44,081 nucleotides of DNA, from the NCBI GenBank assembly GCA_021738245.1, contig JAIPCJ010000016.1, positions 1 to 44,081 on the forward strand, given 5' to 3'. Position numbers and translations under genes: made by a program. Below are positions 27,704-38,153 of the stretch, piece after piece. Origin of the DNA: Methylotenera sp. Lineage in GTDB: Bacteria; Pseudomonadota; Gammaproteobacteria; Burkholderiales; Burkholderiaceae_C. Position 1 is the first letter of the stretch. Every line of letters starts with the position of its first letter. The notes under the pieces were generated by a model that saw only the letters and a list, made by a program, of their open reading frames with translations, did no database searches and was not told the DNA's origin.

Positions 27704-28216
27704 ATGAATGTCACCCAGCTCGTTCTCGCATCCAGCGCCCCCGCCGGTCGAGGCGGCTACACGCCGACCCTGCCGCATGTCGACTCCCTGCCGGAACTGG
27801 CGCCGCATCTGTCGAGCCGGCTGTCGCGCTGCCGGCGAGCGGGCGAGCGGCTGGCGCTGCTGTGGATCGAGCTGGAGCCCCTGCCCGCGCCGCGCGCCGA
27901 AGCCGCGCCGGCCCTGCGGCGAGCGCTGCTGCGCACCGCCAGCCTGCGCGTGCGCAACCGCGTGCGCGGCACGGATGAAGTCGTGCAGGTGGGCGAACAA
28001 GGGCTGGCGGTGCTGCTGCTGGGCGCAGGCGCCCCCGAAGCGGCGCTGGTGGCCAACCGCCTGCGCCACACGCTGACCGGCGCCTACGAACTGGAAGGCC
28101 GGCTCGCCTACCTGGGCGTGGCCATGGGAGAGGCCGTCTACCCGGACAGCGGCACCTCCGGGACCGAGCTGGCCCGCGCTGCCCAGCAGAGCCTGGCCCT
28201 GCGCCAAGGCAGCTGA
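27704..28216 (+). CDS. Degenerate GGDEF-domain protein
   Basis: A 170-residue protein. ATG at 27704 has GGAG nine bases upstream; the frame is open further upstream without similarity. Residues ~40-168 look like a diguanylate cyclase fold: VRGTDEVVQVGEQGLAVLLL (87-106) stands where R.SD..AR.GGDEF.VLL should be, so GGDEF is replaced by GEQGL. The later segment LAYLGVAMGEAVYPDSG and the ELARAAQQSLALR helix match the family end. The signature loss means it should not make cyclic di-GMP; a receptor or scaffold role is possible. Its stop directly abuts the livF stop (0 bases between), so no terminator separates the convergent units. It is not obviously part of an operon. Confidence 0.75.
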   Translation: MNVTQLVLASSAPAGRGGYTPTLPHVDSLPELAPHLSSRLSRCRRAGERLALLWIELEPLPAPRAEAAPALRRALLRTASLRVRNRVRGTDEVVQVGEQGLAVLLLGAGAPEAALVANRLRHTLTGAYELEGRLAYLGVAMGEAVYPDSGTSGTELARAAQQSLALRQGS

Positions 28217-28927
28217 TCAGACCTCCAGCCACTCCTTGCGGATGTAGGCGTTGGCGCGCAGGTCCGCCGGGCTGCCCTCGAACACGATGCGGCCGTGGCC
28301 CATCACGTAGCAGCGCTCGGAGATTTCCATCGCGATGGCGAGCTTCTGCTCGACCAGCAGCACCGCGATGCCGCGGTTCTTGAGTTCCTTCAGGTACTCC
28401 GCCACCAGCTCGACGATCTTGGGCGCCAGGCCCTCGGTGGGTTCGTCGATCATGATGAGGTCGGGGTCGCCCATCAGCGTGCGGCACAGGGTGAGCATCT
28501 GCTGCTCGCCGCCCGAGAGCACGCCGGCCTCGGTGTGCTGGCGCTCCTTCAGGCGCGGGAACATGCGGTACATGTCGTCGAAGCCCCAGCGCGGCTTCTT
28601 GCTGCCGGACTTCTCCCCCAGCATCAGGTTCTGGTGCACCGTGAGCTTCGGGAAGATGTCGCGGTTCTCGGGCACGTAGCCGAGGCCCAGGTGGGCGATC
28701 TCGTAGGCCTTGCGGCCGACGAGTTCGGTGTCGCCCCAGCGCACGGAGCCTTTGGCATCCACCTGGCCCATGATGGTCTTGACCGTGGTGGAGCGCCCGG
28801 CGCCGTTGCGGCCGAGCAGGCTGACGATCTCGCCGGGGCGGACCTCCATGCTCACGCCATGCAGCACATGGCTCTTGCCGTAGAAGGCGTGGACGTTGTC
28901 CAGCCTGAGCGAGCGCCCGGCGGTCAT
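28217..28927 (-). CDS. livF: Branched-chain/organic acid ABC transporter ATPase 2 (LivF-like)
   Basis: A 236-residue ATPase of the LivF type. It has the LivF start (LRLDNVHAFYGKSHVLHGVS), a signature LSGGEQQML and Walker B DLIMIDEPTEGLAP. The Walker A reads GRNGAGRSTT, so the catalytic lysine (position 45) is arginine, encoded by CGC; lysine codons differ from it at two bases, so a single sequencing error is unlikely. As I recall, this variant occurs in some betaproteobacterial relatives, and LivF pairs with LivG, which keeps its lysine. It is the last gene of the operon; its start overlaps the livG stop. Convergent stops with the GGDEF gene are adjacent. Confidence 0.93.
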   Translation of the reverse strand: MTAGRSLRLDNVHAFYGKSHVLHGVSMEVRPGEIVSLLGRNGAGRSTTVKTIMGQVDAKGSVRWGDTELVGRKAYEIAHLGLGYVPENRDIFPKLTVHQNLMLGEKSGSKKPRWGFDDMYRMFPRLKERQHTEAGVLSGGEQQMLTLCRTLMGDPDLIMIDEPTEGLAPKIVELVAEYLKELKNRGIAVLLVEQKLAIAMEISERCYVMGHGRIVFEGSPADLRANAYIRKEWLEV

Positions 28928-29700
28928 GCGGCGGCTCCTGCGGCCTGTGCCTCGGCCAGCACCGAGCCGAGATAGGCCTCCTGCACGCGGGCATTGGCCC
29001 GCACGGCGTCGGGCGTGTCGAAGGCGATGACCTCGCCATACACCAGCACCGCGATCTTGTCGGCCAGGCCGAACACCACGCCCATGTCATGCTCCACGGT
29101 CAGCAGGGTCTTGCCCTCGGTCACCTCACGGATGAGCTGGATGAAGCGCTTGGTTTCGCTCTTGCTCATGCCGGCGGTGGGCTCGTCCAGCAGGATGACG
29201 CTGGACCCGCCGGCGATGGTGATGCCGATCTCCAGCGCCCGCGCCTCGGCGTAGGTGAGGTTCATGGCGAGCACATCGCGGCGCTTGTCGAGCTTGATCA
29301 TTTCCAGGATCTGCTCGGTGCGGTCGTTGGCGTCTTCCAGGTCAGCCAGGAACTTCCAGAAGGCGTAGCGATGACCCAGGCTCCACAGCACGGCGCAGCG
29401 GATGTTCTCGAACACCGACAGCCGGGCGAACAGGTTGGACACCTGGAAGCTGCGCGACAGCCCCTGGCGGTTGATCTCGTAAGGCTTCTTGCCGTCGATG
29501 CGCTGGCCGTGCAGCTGGATGCTGCCCGAGGTGGGCGCAAAGCGGCCGCTGATCAGGTTGAACAGCGTGCTCTTGCCCGCGCCATTGGGGCCGATGATGG
29601 CCACCCGCTCACCCGGCTGCACCGCCAGATTGGCGCCGCGGATGATCTCGCTCTTGCCGAAGCTCTTGCGCACATCGCGCAGTTCAAGCGCGAACGTCAT
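28924..29700 (-). CDS. livG: Branched-chain/organic acid ABC transporter ATPase 1 (LivG-like)
   Basis: A 258-residue ATPase that hydrolyses ATP to drive import. Walker A is GPNGAGKST (37-45) with its lysine, followed by a long LivG-type insertion (RSFQVSNLFARLSVFENIRC), the degenerate signature MNLTYAEARALEIGI in place of LSGGQ, and Walker B SVILLDEPTAGMSKSE. I placed the start at 29700, where the family sequence begins and the codon overlaps the livM stop. It overlaps livF at its end. With livF it forms the cytoplasmic motor of the transporter. Confidence 0.94.
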   Translation of the reverse strand: MTFALELRDVRKSFGKSEIIRGANLAVQPGERVAIIGPNGAGKSTLFNLISGRFAPTSGSIQLHGQRIDGKKPYEINRQGLSRSFQVSNLFARLSVFENIRCAVLWSLGHRYAFWKFLADLEDANDRTEQILEMIKLDKRRDVLAMNLTYAEARALEIGITIAGGSSVILLDEPTAGMSKSETKRFIQLIREVTEGKTLLTVEHDMGVVFGLADKIAVLVYGEVIAFDTPDAVRANARVQEAYLGSVLAEAQAAGAAA

Positions 29701-30992
29701 AGCGCTTCCCTCCGCTTGATTTCTTTCTCGATCTCTTCCTGGATCTCGCCCCACTCACGCACGTACTGGCGGCGCACCAGCTCGAAGAGGGCGGCGCCCA
29801 CCACGATCAGGAAGCCCGCGCCGAACCAGGCGTCCAGGCCGGCGCTGTTCAGCGTGGCACCCATGAACTTGAGCTCCGGCCCCAGGGCCTCGTTGAGCTG
29901 GCGGTGGTAGAGCATCTCGATCATGGTGGCCGCACCCACCAGCGCCGGCAGCGCCGTGCCGAACAGGGCCAGGTAGGACGTCCAGATCTGCTTGAGCTTG
30001 CCAAACGCCGCCACGCGCAGGTTCATCAGGATGAGGCTGGCGAAGCCACCGGGCGCATACATCACCATGAACAGGAAGATGAGGCCGAGGTAGAGCAGCC
30101 AGGCCTTCGTGAGCTCCGACAGCAGCACACCGCAGATGACCATCAGCACCGCGCCGATGATGGGCCCGAAGAAGAAGGTCGCCCCGCCCAGGAAGGTGAA
30201 CAGCAGGTAGGCGCCTGAGCGCGTGGCGTGCAGCACTTCGCCGTTGACGATCTCGGTATTGATGGCGCCCAGGCCGCCTGCGACGCCCGCGAAGAAGCCG
30301 GAGATCATGAAAGCCAGGAAACGCACCCAGTGGGTGTCGTAGCCGACGAACTCGACCCGCTCGGGGTTGTCGCGCACCGCGTTCAGCATGCGCCCCAGCG
30401 GCGTGCGGGTCAGCGCAAACATCGCCGCCGTGCAGATGAAGCAGTACACCGCCACCAGGTAGTACACCTGGATCTGCGGCCCGAAGCTGATGCCCAGCAC
30501 CGGCTTGCCGATGACCCGGTTGCTGGAGATGCCGCCCTCGCCGCCCGAGAACTCCGGCAGCATCAGCGCCAGTGCGAAGACCAGCTCACCGATACCCAGG
30601 GTGATCATCGCGAACGGCGTGCCCGCCTTCTTGGTGGACACATAGCCCAGCAAGGCCGACACGACGAGGCCCGCCAAGCCGCCCACCAGCGGGATGAGGC
30701 TCACCGGGATGCCCAGCGTGCCCGCGCCGGCCATGTTCAGCGCATGGATGGCCAGGAAGGCGCCCATGCCGCTGTACACCGCATGCCCGAAGCTCAGCAT
30801 GCCGCCCTGCCCCAGCAGGATGTTGTAGGCCAGGCAGGCGATGACGCCGATGCCCATCTGGGTGAGCATGGTCTGCGCCAGACCACTCGTCCAGATGCGC
30901 GGCGCCACGAACAGCACCAGGGCGAACAGCCCCCAGATGATCCACCGCCCGACGTTCAGCGGCTTGAAATGGAATTCCTGTCGCGTGGCCAT
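29697..30992 (-). CDS. livM: Branched-chain/organic acid ABC transporter permease (LivM-like), extended
   Basis: A 431-residue inner-membrane permease with about 10 spans. The family core (SGLAQTMLTQMGIGVIACLAYNILLGQGGMLSFGHAVYSGMGA, and later LGRMLNAVRDNPERVEFVGYDT) is intact. The usual family end at YLGLIFLFMVMYAPGGF is followed by ~100 residues containing further hydrophobic stretches (ALFGTALPALVGAATMIEML; FGAGFLIVVGAALFELV) and a charged tail, a C-terminal extension relative to E. coli LivM. The start at 30992 overlaps the livH stop by one base and the stop overlaps the livG start. Confidence 0.93.
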   Translation of the reverse strand: MATRQEFHFKPLNVGRWIIWGLFALVLFVAPRIWTSGLAQTMLTQMGIGVIACLAYNILLGQGGMLSFGHAVYSGMGAFLAIHALNMAGAGTLGIPVSLIPLVGGLAGLVVSALLGYVSTKKAGTPFAMITLGIGELVFALALMLPEFSGGEGGISSNRVIGKPVLGISFGPQIQVYYLVAVYCFICTAAMFALTRTPLGRMLNAVRDNPERVEFVGYDTHWVRFLAFMISGFFAGVAGGLGAINTEIVNGEVLHATRSGAYLLFTFLGGATFFFGPIIGAVLMVICGVLLSELTKAWLLYLGLIFLFMVMYAPGGFASLILMNLRVAAFGKLKQIWTSYLALFGTALPALVGAATMIEMLYHRQLNEALGPELKFMGATLNSAGLDAWFGAGFLIVVGAALFELVRRQYVREWGEIQEEIEKEIKRREAL

Positions 30993-32008
30993 CAGTCCTC
31001 CCGGGTTCCCAAGAGGCCCTTCGGCCGGAAGATAAGGATGAGCACCATGAGCAGATACGGCAGGATCTGGGCGACGTCCTTCAGGGCCAGGCGCAGCACC
31101 GGGTAGCCGGGGGTCTGGGGCGTGACCGTGAAGCCCAGGGACGTGAGCAGCGTGGCCAGGGAGCCGTCGACCGTCAACGGCAGGGTCTGCAGCAGGCCCA
31201 CCACCAGCGAGCCGACGAAGGCGCCGGCCAGCGAGCCGATGCCACCCACCACCACCACCACGAAGATGATGGCGCCGATGAAGGCCGCCATGTTGGGCTC
31301 GGTCACGAAGGTGATGCCGCCCACCACGCCCGCCAGGCCCGCCAGCGCACAGCCGCTGCCGAACACCAGCATCAACACGCGCGGCACGTTGTGGCCGAGG
31401 GCCTCCACCATCTCGGGGTGGGTGAGCGACGCCTGGATGACGAGGCCGACGCGGGTGCGCGTGAGCAGCAGCCACAGGCCCAGCAGCATCAGCAGCGCCA
31501 CGCCCATCATGAAGGCCTTGGTCATCGGGAAGTTGGAGCACAGCGCCGCAGCACACATCTCGGGCGAGGCCTTGCCCAGCGCGAAGGACATGCCGGCCGT
31601 GGGCGACGAGATGATCGTGAAAGCCGAGCCCTCCAGCAGCGGCGGTGGCGAGAACGGCACCGCGGTGCGGCCCCAGATCAGTTGCACCAGCTCCAGGATG
31701 ACGTAGGACAGGCCGAAGGTGATCAGCAGCTCGGGCACATGCCCGAACTTGTGCACCCGCCGCAGCGCCAGCCGCTCGAAGCCCGCGCCCAGCACGCCGA
31801 CCGCCAGCGGTGCCAGCAGCAGCGCAGCCCAGAAGCCGAACACGCCGACCAGCGAGTACGCCACATAAGCGCCCACCATGTAGAAGCTGGCGTGCGCGAA
31901 ATTGAGCACGCCCATCATGCTGAAGATCAGCGTCAGCCCGGAGCTGAGCATGAACAGCAGCAGTCCCGACGACAGCCCGTTCAGCAGGCTGATGAAGAAT
32001 TGATCCAA
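30992..32008 (-). CDS. livH: Branched-chain/organic acid ABC transporter permease (LivH-like)
   Basis: A 338-residue inner-membrane permease with eight or so spans, typical of LivH. The N-terminal FFISLLNGLSSGLLLFMLSSGLTLIFSMMGVLNFAHASFYMVGAY is diagnostic, and VVVVGGIGSLAGAFVGSLVVGLLQT is the conserved late loop. A ~40-residue insertion (around FPMTKAFMMG) separates two spans. The gene is 142 bases downstream of the binding-protein gene, with a small hairpin between, and overlaps livM. Confidence 0.94.
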   Translation of the reverse strand: MDQFFISLLNGLSSGLLLFMLSSGLTLIFSMMGVLNFAHASFYMVGAYVAYSLVGVFGFWAALLLAPLAVGVLGAGFERLALRRVHKFGHVPELLITFGLSYVILELVQLIWGRTAVPFSPPPLLEGSAFTIISSPTAGMSFALGKASPEMCAAALCSNFPMTKAFMMGVALLMLLGLWLLLTRTRVGLVIQASLTHPEMVEALGHNVPRVLMLVFGSGCALAGLAGVVGGITFVTEPNMAAFIGAIIFVVVVVGGIGSLAGAFVGSLVVGLLQTLPLTVDGSLATLLTSLGFTVTPQTPGYPVLRLALKDVAQILPYLLMVLILIFRPKGLLGTRED

Positions 32009-32088
32009 GGCCCGACCCTCGTTAGATGACCTGCCGGGTTGGTTCGGATGGCGTCGCGAGCGGGCCGAGGTCGGGCACGAGGCGCACA

Positions 32089-32106
32089 GCCGTACTCTCG
32101 TACGGC
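32089..32106 (-). other. Intercistronic hairpin between livK and livH
   Basis: A perfect 7-bp stem (GCCGTAC/GTACGGC) that carries a GAGA tetraloop when read as minus-strand RNA. No T-run follows. Such structures often stabilise the binding-protein message so that it is made in excess over the permeases; this is inference. Confidence 0.5.
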
Positions 32107-32150
32107 GAGCACCGCGGGCCCGAGATCGGCTCGCGCAGCAGCCAGACGAA

Positions 32151-33401
32151 TCAACCCGGACGCTTCATTTGGCAGGAAGTGGGGGTCGACGACACATAGC
32201 TGTCGTACATCTTCACCGGCGCCAGCGTCATGCCCGTCTTCTCCGGGCTGTACGGGTACTTGGCATCGGCCTTCTGCCAGACCGAGATGAACAGCGGCTG
32301 CTGCAGCTGGTGGTCGGTCTTGCGCATGGTGACGTCGCCATTGAAGCCCTTGACCGTCAGGCCTTCAAGCGAGGCGGCCACCTTCACCGGATCGGTGGAC
32401 TTGGCGTTGGCCATGGCCTGGCTGACCATTCGCAGGATGTGATCCACGCTCAGCGTGTACATGTCGTCGCTGAACTTCTTGTTGTACTCGTCGGCCACCT
32501 TCTGGATGTCGCCGCCCATGTTGTAGTGGCTGTAGGCGACCTGGAACACGCGGCCCGCACCGCCCTGGCCCAGCGCGGTGGGCGTGCCCGTGACACCGGT
32601 GTAGTAGGTGAAGAACTTGCCGTTGTAGCCCGCCTCGTTGGCCGCCTTGACCAGCAGCGCCAGGTCGGAGCCCCAGTTGCCGGTGATGACGGTGTCGGCA
32701 CCGCTGGCCTTGATCTTGGCGACGTAGGGCGCGAAATCGCGCACCTGGGCCAGCGGATGCAGGTCTTCGCCGACGATCTGCACGTCAGGGCGCTTGCGGC
32801 CCAGCATCTCCTTGGCGTACTTGGCGACCTGGTGGCCGTGCGCGTAGTTCTGGTTGAGCAGGAAGACCTTCTTGACGTCGGGCTGGTCCTTCATGAAGGT
32901 GGTCAGCGCTTCCATCTTCATGGAGGTGTCGGCGTCGAAGCGGAAGTGCCAGTAGCTGCACTTGCTGTTGGTGAGGTCGGGGTCCACCGCGGAGTAGTTC
33001 AGGTAGACGACTTCCTTGCCCGGGTTGCGCTCGTTGTACTTGGTGACGGCGTCACTCAGCGCCAGGGCCACGCTGGAGCCGTTGCCCTGCATGATGTAGC
33101 GGATGCCCTGGTCGGTCGCGGCCTTCAGCAGGTTCAGCGACTCCGCGGGGCTCAGTTTGTTGTCGAAGGGCACGATCTCGAACTTCACGCCTGCCGGGTT
33201 GCTCTTGTTGTACTTCTCGGCGAGGAACTGGAAGGTCTTGACCTGATTCTGGCCCACCGGCCCCATCAGCCCGGACAGGGCATCGATGTAGGCCAGCTTC
33301 ACCGTCTCGCCCTTCTGCGCATAAGCCCCACCCGCTGCCAGTACAAGGGTAGCGGCGGCGATGAGGCGCAAGGGGGACCGGGTCGCGTGGTTGTCGAACA
33401 T
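32151..33401 (-). CDS. livK: Periplasmic branched-chain amino acid/organic acid-binding protein (LivK-like)
   Basis: A 416-residue exported binding protein with a signal peptide (RLIAAATLVLAAGGAYAQ, ~12-29) and a two-lobe type I periplasmic fold: VKLAYIDALSGLMGPVGQNQ at the N-terminus and ADTVITGNWGSDLALLVKAANEAGY in the second lobe. AGGAGA before the ATG at 33401 fixes the start. It follows the acyl-CoA ligase by 91 bases and precedes livHMGF. Neighbouring activation of acids makes a carboxylic acid as plausible a ligand as an amino acid; I cannot tell from sequence. Confidence 0.92.
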   Translation of the reverse strand: MFDNHATRSPLRLIAAATLVLAAGGAYAQKGETVKLAYIDALSGLMGPVGQNQVKTFQFLAEKYNKSNPAGVKFEIVPFDNKLSPAESLNLLKAATDQGIRYIMQGNGSSVALALSDAVTKYNERNPGKEVVYLNYSAVDPDLTNSKCSYWHFRFDADTSMKMEALTTFMKDQPDVKKVFLLNQNYAHGHQVAKYAKEMLGRKRPDVQIVGEDLHPLAQVRDFAPYVAKIKASGADTVITGNWGSDLALLVKAANEAGYNGKFFTYYTGVTGTPTALGQGGAGRVFQVAYSHYNMGGDIQKVADEYNKKFSDDMYTLSVDHILRMVSQAMANAKSTDPVKVAASLEGLTVKGFNGDVTMRKTDHQLQQPLFISVWQKADAKYPYSPEKTGMTLAPVKMYDSYVSSTPTSCQMKRPG

Positions 33402-33492
33402 GCTTGTCTCCTGTTGTTGGACTCGAGGTCTTTGTGTGAATGAAAGTTAATGCAGCACAGGCCCCAACCGGTCCCGTGCTTTCCCGCGCTGT

Positions 33493-35139
<1,647 letters not shown>

Positions 35140-35273
35140 GCCTGTCTCCTGGCTGTCTTATCGGCCCAGTCTAGCCTTGGCGCAAAGACCCCAGACGTCA
35201 CAACCGCGACCCTCTGCCCCCGGGGAAACACCCAAGCGGGCGAGGCCCAAGCCCCCCTCACTAAACTGGTGCA
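35140..35273. promoter_or_regulatory. Divergent control region, acyl-CoA ligase operon and selO
   Basis: A 134-base gap between two divergent starts. A ligase ribosome-binding site (AGGAGA on the minus strand) is clear. A palindromic GACGTC lies near 35194. I see no convincing -10/-35 pair for either direction. Confidence 0.3.
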
Positions 35274-36722
35274 ATGAACCCGTTCGACGGCCTCGCCTGG
35301 ACCAACCGATTCGCCGGCCTCGGGCCCGATTTCTACACCGAGCTGCCCGCACAAGGTCTGCCCGACCCGCACTGGGTGGCGCACAGCCCCGACTGCGCCC
35401 GGTTGCTCAGCCTGCCCGACGATTGGCACACGCGGCCCGAGGCGCTGGCAACGTTGTCGGGCAACAGCCTCTCGCGCGGCATGCAGCCACTCGCCAGCGT
35501 CTACAGCGGCCACCAGTTCGGCGTCTGGGCCGGGCAACTGGGCGACGGTCGGGCCCTGTGGCTGGGCGAGCTCGACACGCCGCACGGCCCGTTCGAGGTG
35601 CAACTCAAGGGCGGTGGCCTCACGCCCTACTCCCGCCGCGGCGACGGCCGCGCGGTGCTGCGCTCGTCCATCCGCGAATTCCTGTGCTCCGAAGCCATGG
35701 CCGCGCTCGGTGTTCCCACCACGCGCGCGCTGTGCATCACCGGCTCACGTCTGCCGGTCTACCGCGAGACGGTGGAGACCGCGGCCGTGGTGACGCGGGT
35801 CGCGCCGAGCTTCATCCGCTTCGGTCACTTCGAACATTTCGCGCACCACGACCAGCTCGATGCGCTGAAGCGCCTCGCCGGCTGGTTCATCGCGCATCAC
35901 GCGCCCGAGTGCGCCGAGGCACCGGAACCCGTGGTGGCGCTGCTGCAGCGCGTGTCGCTGCAGACGGCCGAGCTGATGGCGCACTGGCAGGCGATCGGCT
36001 TCTGCCACGGCGTGATGAACACCGACAACATGTCCATGCTCGGCCTGACGCTGGACTACGGGCCCTTCGGCTTCATGGACGGCTTCGACCCCGGCCACAT
36101 CTGCAACCACAGCGATGACCGCGGTCGCTACGCCTACGCGCGCCAGCCGGCGGTGGGCTTCTGGAACCTGCATGCCCTGGCGCAGGCGCTGGTGCCCCTG
36201 CTGCCCGGCGAGCCCGAAGCCGCCAGCGAGCGCCTGCTGGAAGCCGTGGATGCCTACCGCGACCGCTTCGCCAGCGCCATGCTCGGCCGGCTGCGCGCCA
36301 AGCTGGGCCTCGAAGGTGAAGACGCGGGCGACCAGGCTCTGGCCGATGACTTCCTGAAGCTCATGGCCGCCTCGCGGGCCGACTTCACCCAGACCTTCCG
36401 CCGCCTGAGTCGGGCCGAGACGGACGCCGAACCGCTGCGCGACCTGTTCATCGACCGCGATGCGCTCGACGCCTGGCTCGCGCGCTGGCGCCAGCGCGTC
36501 ACGCCGGGCGCGCAGGCGCGCATGCTGGCGGTGAACCCCGCCGTGGTGCTGCGCAACCACCTGGCCGAAGGCGCCATCCGCGCGGCGCAGCAGGACGATT
36601 TCACGGAGATCGAACGTCTGCTGAAAGTTCTGGGCCGCCCGTTCGACGAACCTGCTCTTCCCAGCGACGCGGCCCTGCCGCCCGACTGGGCCTCCACCCT
36701 CGAAGTGTCCTGTTCATCATGA
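35274..36722 (+). CDS. selO: Protein AMPylase SelO (YdiU)
   Basis: A 482-residue pseudokinase-fold enzyme that transfers AMP from ATP to Ser, Thr or Tyr of target proteins during oxidative stress. It matches E. coli YdiU (478) in length. The conserved parts are [21 protein letters not shown] (110-130, with Lys112), [13 protein letters not shown] (245-257, with Asp251) and [11 protein letters not shown] (261-271, the metal site). The C-terminus ends SCSS: the Cys three from the end sits where the animal protein has selenocysteine. The gene overlaps msrB by ATGA. Both genes act in redox damage, which supports a shared role. Confidence 0.96.
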   Translation: MNPFDGLAWTNRFAGLGPDFYTELPAQGLPDPHWVAHSPDCARLLSLPDDWHTRPEALATLSGNSLSRGMQPLASVYSGHQFGVWAGQLGDGRALWLGELDTPHGPFEVQLKGGGLTPYSRRGDGRAVLRSSIREFLCSEAMAALGVPTTRALCITGSRLPVYRETVETAAVVTRVAPSFIRFGHFEHFAHHDQLDALKRLAGWFIAHHAPECAEAPEPVVALLQRVSLQTAELMAHWQAIGFCHGVMNTDNMSMLGLTLDYGPFGFMDGFDPGHICNHSDDRGRYAYARQPAVGFWNLHALAQALVPLLPGEPEAASERLLEAVDAYRDRFASAMLGRLRAKLGLEGEDAGDQALADDFLKLMAASRADFTQTFRRLSRAETDAEPLRDLFIDRDALDAWLARWRQRVTPGAQARMLAVNPAVVLRNHLAEGAIRAAQQDDFTEIERLLKVLGRPFDEPALPSDAALPPDWASTLEVSCSS

Positions 36723-37147
36723 GCGACGCCAGCAAGACCTACCCCGTCCAGAAGACCGATGCCGAGTGGCGCGAGCAGCTCGACCCCATGCAATACCAGG
36801 TGGCGCGTCACGCCGCCACCGAACGCGCCTTCACCGGCAAGTACTGGGACCACTTCCAGAACGGCCACTACAACTGCATCGGCTGCGGCACGCCGCTGTT
36901 CGAGTCCGACACCAAGTTCGATGCCGGCTGCGGCTGGCCGAGCTACTGGGCGCCGGTCAACAGCGAGGTGATCGAGCGGGTGGTCGACCGCAGCCACGGC
37001 ATGGTGCGGATCGAGGTGCGCTGCAACAAGTGCGGCTCGCACCTGGGCCATGTCTTCCCCGACGGGCCGGAGCCGACCGGCGAGCGTTACTGCATCAACT
37101 CGGCCGCGATCGACTTCGTGAAAGACAATCCCGGCTCCGGGACCTGA
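36719..37147 (+). CDS. msrB: Peptide methionine-R-sulfoxide reductase
   Basis: A 142-residue enzyme that reduces methionine-R-sulfoxide in proteins. It has two zinc CxxC pairs (Cys53/Cys56 and Cys102/Cys105), the catalytic Cys125 in [11 protein letters not shown], a possible resolving Cys71 in FDAGCGWPS, and the core [11 protein letters not shown]. The start overlaps the selO stop. No signal peptide is present, so it is cytoplasmic. A 43-base gap follows to yciB, so it is likely part of the same transcript. Confidence 0.97.
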   Translation: MSDASKTYPVQKTDAEWREQLDPMQYQVARHAATERAFTGKYWDHFQNGHYNCIGCGTPLFESDTKFDAGCGWPSYWAPVNSEVIERVVDRSHGMVRIEVRCNKCGSHLGHVFPDGPEPTGERYCINSAAIDFVKDNPGSGT

Positions 37148-37190
37148 CCGCCTTTGGGCGCGCGCCACGGCCGCGCCCGGTGGATTGCTG

Positions 37191-37823
37191 ATGAAACTGC
37201 TGCTTGACTTCCTGCCGCTGATCCTCTTCTTCGTCGTCTTCAAGGGCGCCGAAGGCCATGCCGAGGCGGCGGCGGCTTTTGCCACCGAGCACTTCGGATT
37301 CCTGGTGTCGGGCGGCACGGTCGGCCCGCAAGAAGCGCCAGTGCTGCTGGCCACGCTGGTGGTCATGATCGCCACGCTTGCGCAGGCCGCCATCCTGAAA
37401 CTGCGCGGCAAGAAGATCGACCTGATGCTCTGGATCAGCCTCGTGCTGGTCGTGGTGCTGGGCGGTGCGACGGTGTGGTTCCACAACGAGACCTTCATCA
37501 AGTGGAAGCCCACCGGCCTGCACTGGGCGATGGCCCTCACGTTGTGGATCTCGCAGGCCGCCTTCGGCAAGAACCTCATCAAGGCCATGCTCGGCAGCGA
37601 GTTGCAACTGCCCGATGCGATCTGGCTGCGCCTGAACCGCGCCTGGGTGCTGTTCTTCGCGGCCATGGGCGTGGTCAATCTCTACGTCGCCTACAACTTC
37701 TCGACCTCGGCCTGGGCCAACTTCAAGGTCTTTGGCGTGACCGGGCTCATCGTGATCTTCACGCTGGGCCAGGGCCTGTACCTGGGCAAGCACCTGCCGC
37801 CCGAAGAAGAGAGCAAGCCGTGA
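37191..37823 (+). CDS. yciB: Intracellular septation/envelope protein YciB
   Basis: A 210-residue inner-membrane protein of the YciB (IspA/IspZ septation) family. The N-terminus MKLLLDFLPLILFFVVFK is typical, and it contains about five spans and GKNLIKAMLGSELQLPDAIWLRLNRAWVLFF. The ATG at 37191 is preferred to the TTG two codons upstream. It interacts with cell-elongation and division proteins in E. coli; the exact role is not settled. The stop overlaps the bolA start (GTGA), so the two are coupled. Confidence 0.94.
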   Translation: MKLLLDFLPLILFFVVFKGAEGHAEAAAAFATEHFGFLVSGGTVGPQEAPVLLATLVVMIATLAQAAILKLRGKKIDLMLWISLVLVVVLGGATVWFHNETFIKWKPTGLHWAMALTLWISQAAFGKNLIKAMLGSELQLPDAIWLRLNRAWVLFFAAMGVVNLYVAYNFSTSAWANFKVFGVTGLIVIFTLGQGLYLGKHLPPEEESKP

Positions 37824-38080
37824 TCGCTGCCGAGATCGAACGCCGCCTTCGCGCGGAGCTGGCCCCGTCGGCACTGACCATCCGCGACGACAGCGCCGAC
37901 CACGCCGGCCACGCCGGCGCCCGCGAAGGGGGGCACTTTCATGTGGCTGTCGTGTCAGAACGGTTTACCGGTCTGCAACGGGTGGCCCGTCATCGCCTCG
38001 TTTATCATTTGCTGTCAGACCTGATGCAGCGCGGCATTCATGCGCTGGCCATCGACGCCCGGGCCCCGGGCGAAGCTTGA
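37820..38080 (+). CDS. bolA: BolA-family protein
   Basis: An 86-residue protein with a GTG start overlapping the yciB stop. The BolA fold is indicated by IERRLRAELAPSALTIRDDS (5-24), GGHFHVAVVSERFTGLQRVARHRLVYHLLSDLM (37-69) and IHALAIDARAPGE. BolA proteins bind monothiol glutaredoxins through an Fe-S cluster and take part in iron homeostasis or morphology. The invariant His in the FHV segment, a likely cluster ligand, is present. No glutaredoxin gene is in this window. A terminator lies 24 bases downstream. Confidence 0.93.
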   Translation: MIAAEIERRLRAELAPSALTIRDDSADHAGHAGAREGGHFHVAVVSERFTGLQRVARHRLVYHLLSDLMQRGIHALAIDARAPGEA

Positions 38081-38103
38081 TCAGGTCGAGCGTGATCGAT
38101 CCA

Positions 38104-38130
38104 CGCGCCCAGGCCGGGCGCGATTTTTTT
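38104..38130 (+). terminator. Rho-independent terminator after bolA
   Basis: A 7-bp GC stem (CGCGCCC 38104-38110 with GGGCGCG 38116-38122) and a 5-base loop, followed by ATTTTTTT. It lies between bolA and ppiC; only 23 bases separate it from the ppiC start, so ppiC must be transcribed by read-through or from a promoter inside this region. Confidence 0.9.
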
Positions 38131-38153
38131 AGCCAGAGTCACACCCACCCCTC

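Noticed and set aside
30993-31556. A longer livM reading back to 31556
   Set aside because: The additional sequence lies inside livH in another frame and is Ala/Gly/Arg-rich; the family start is the ATG at 30992.
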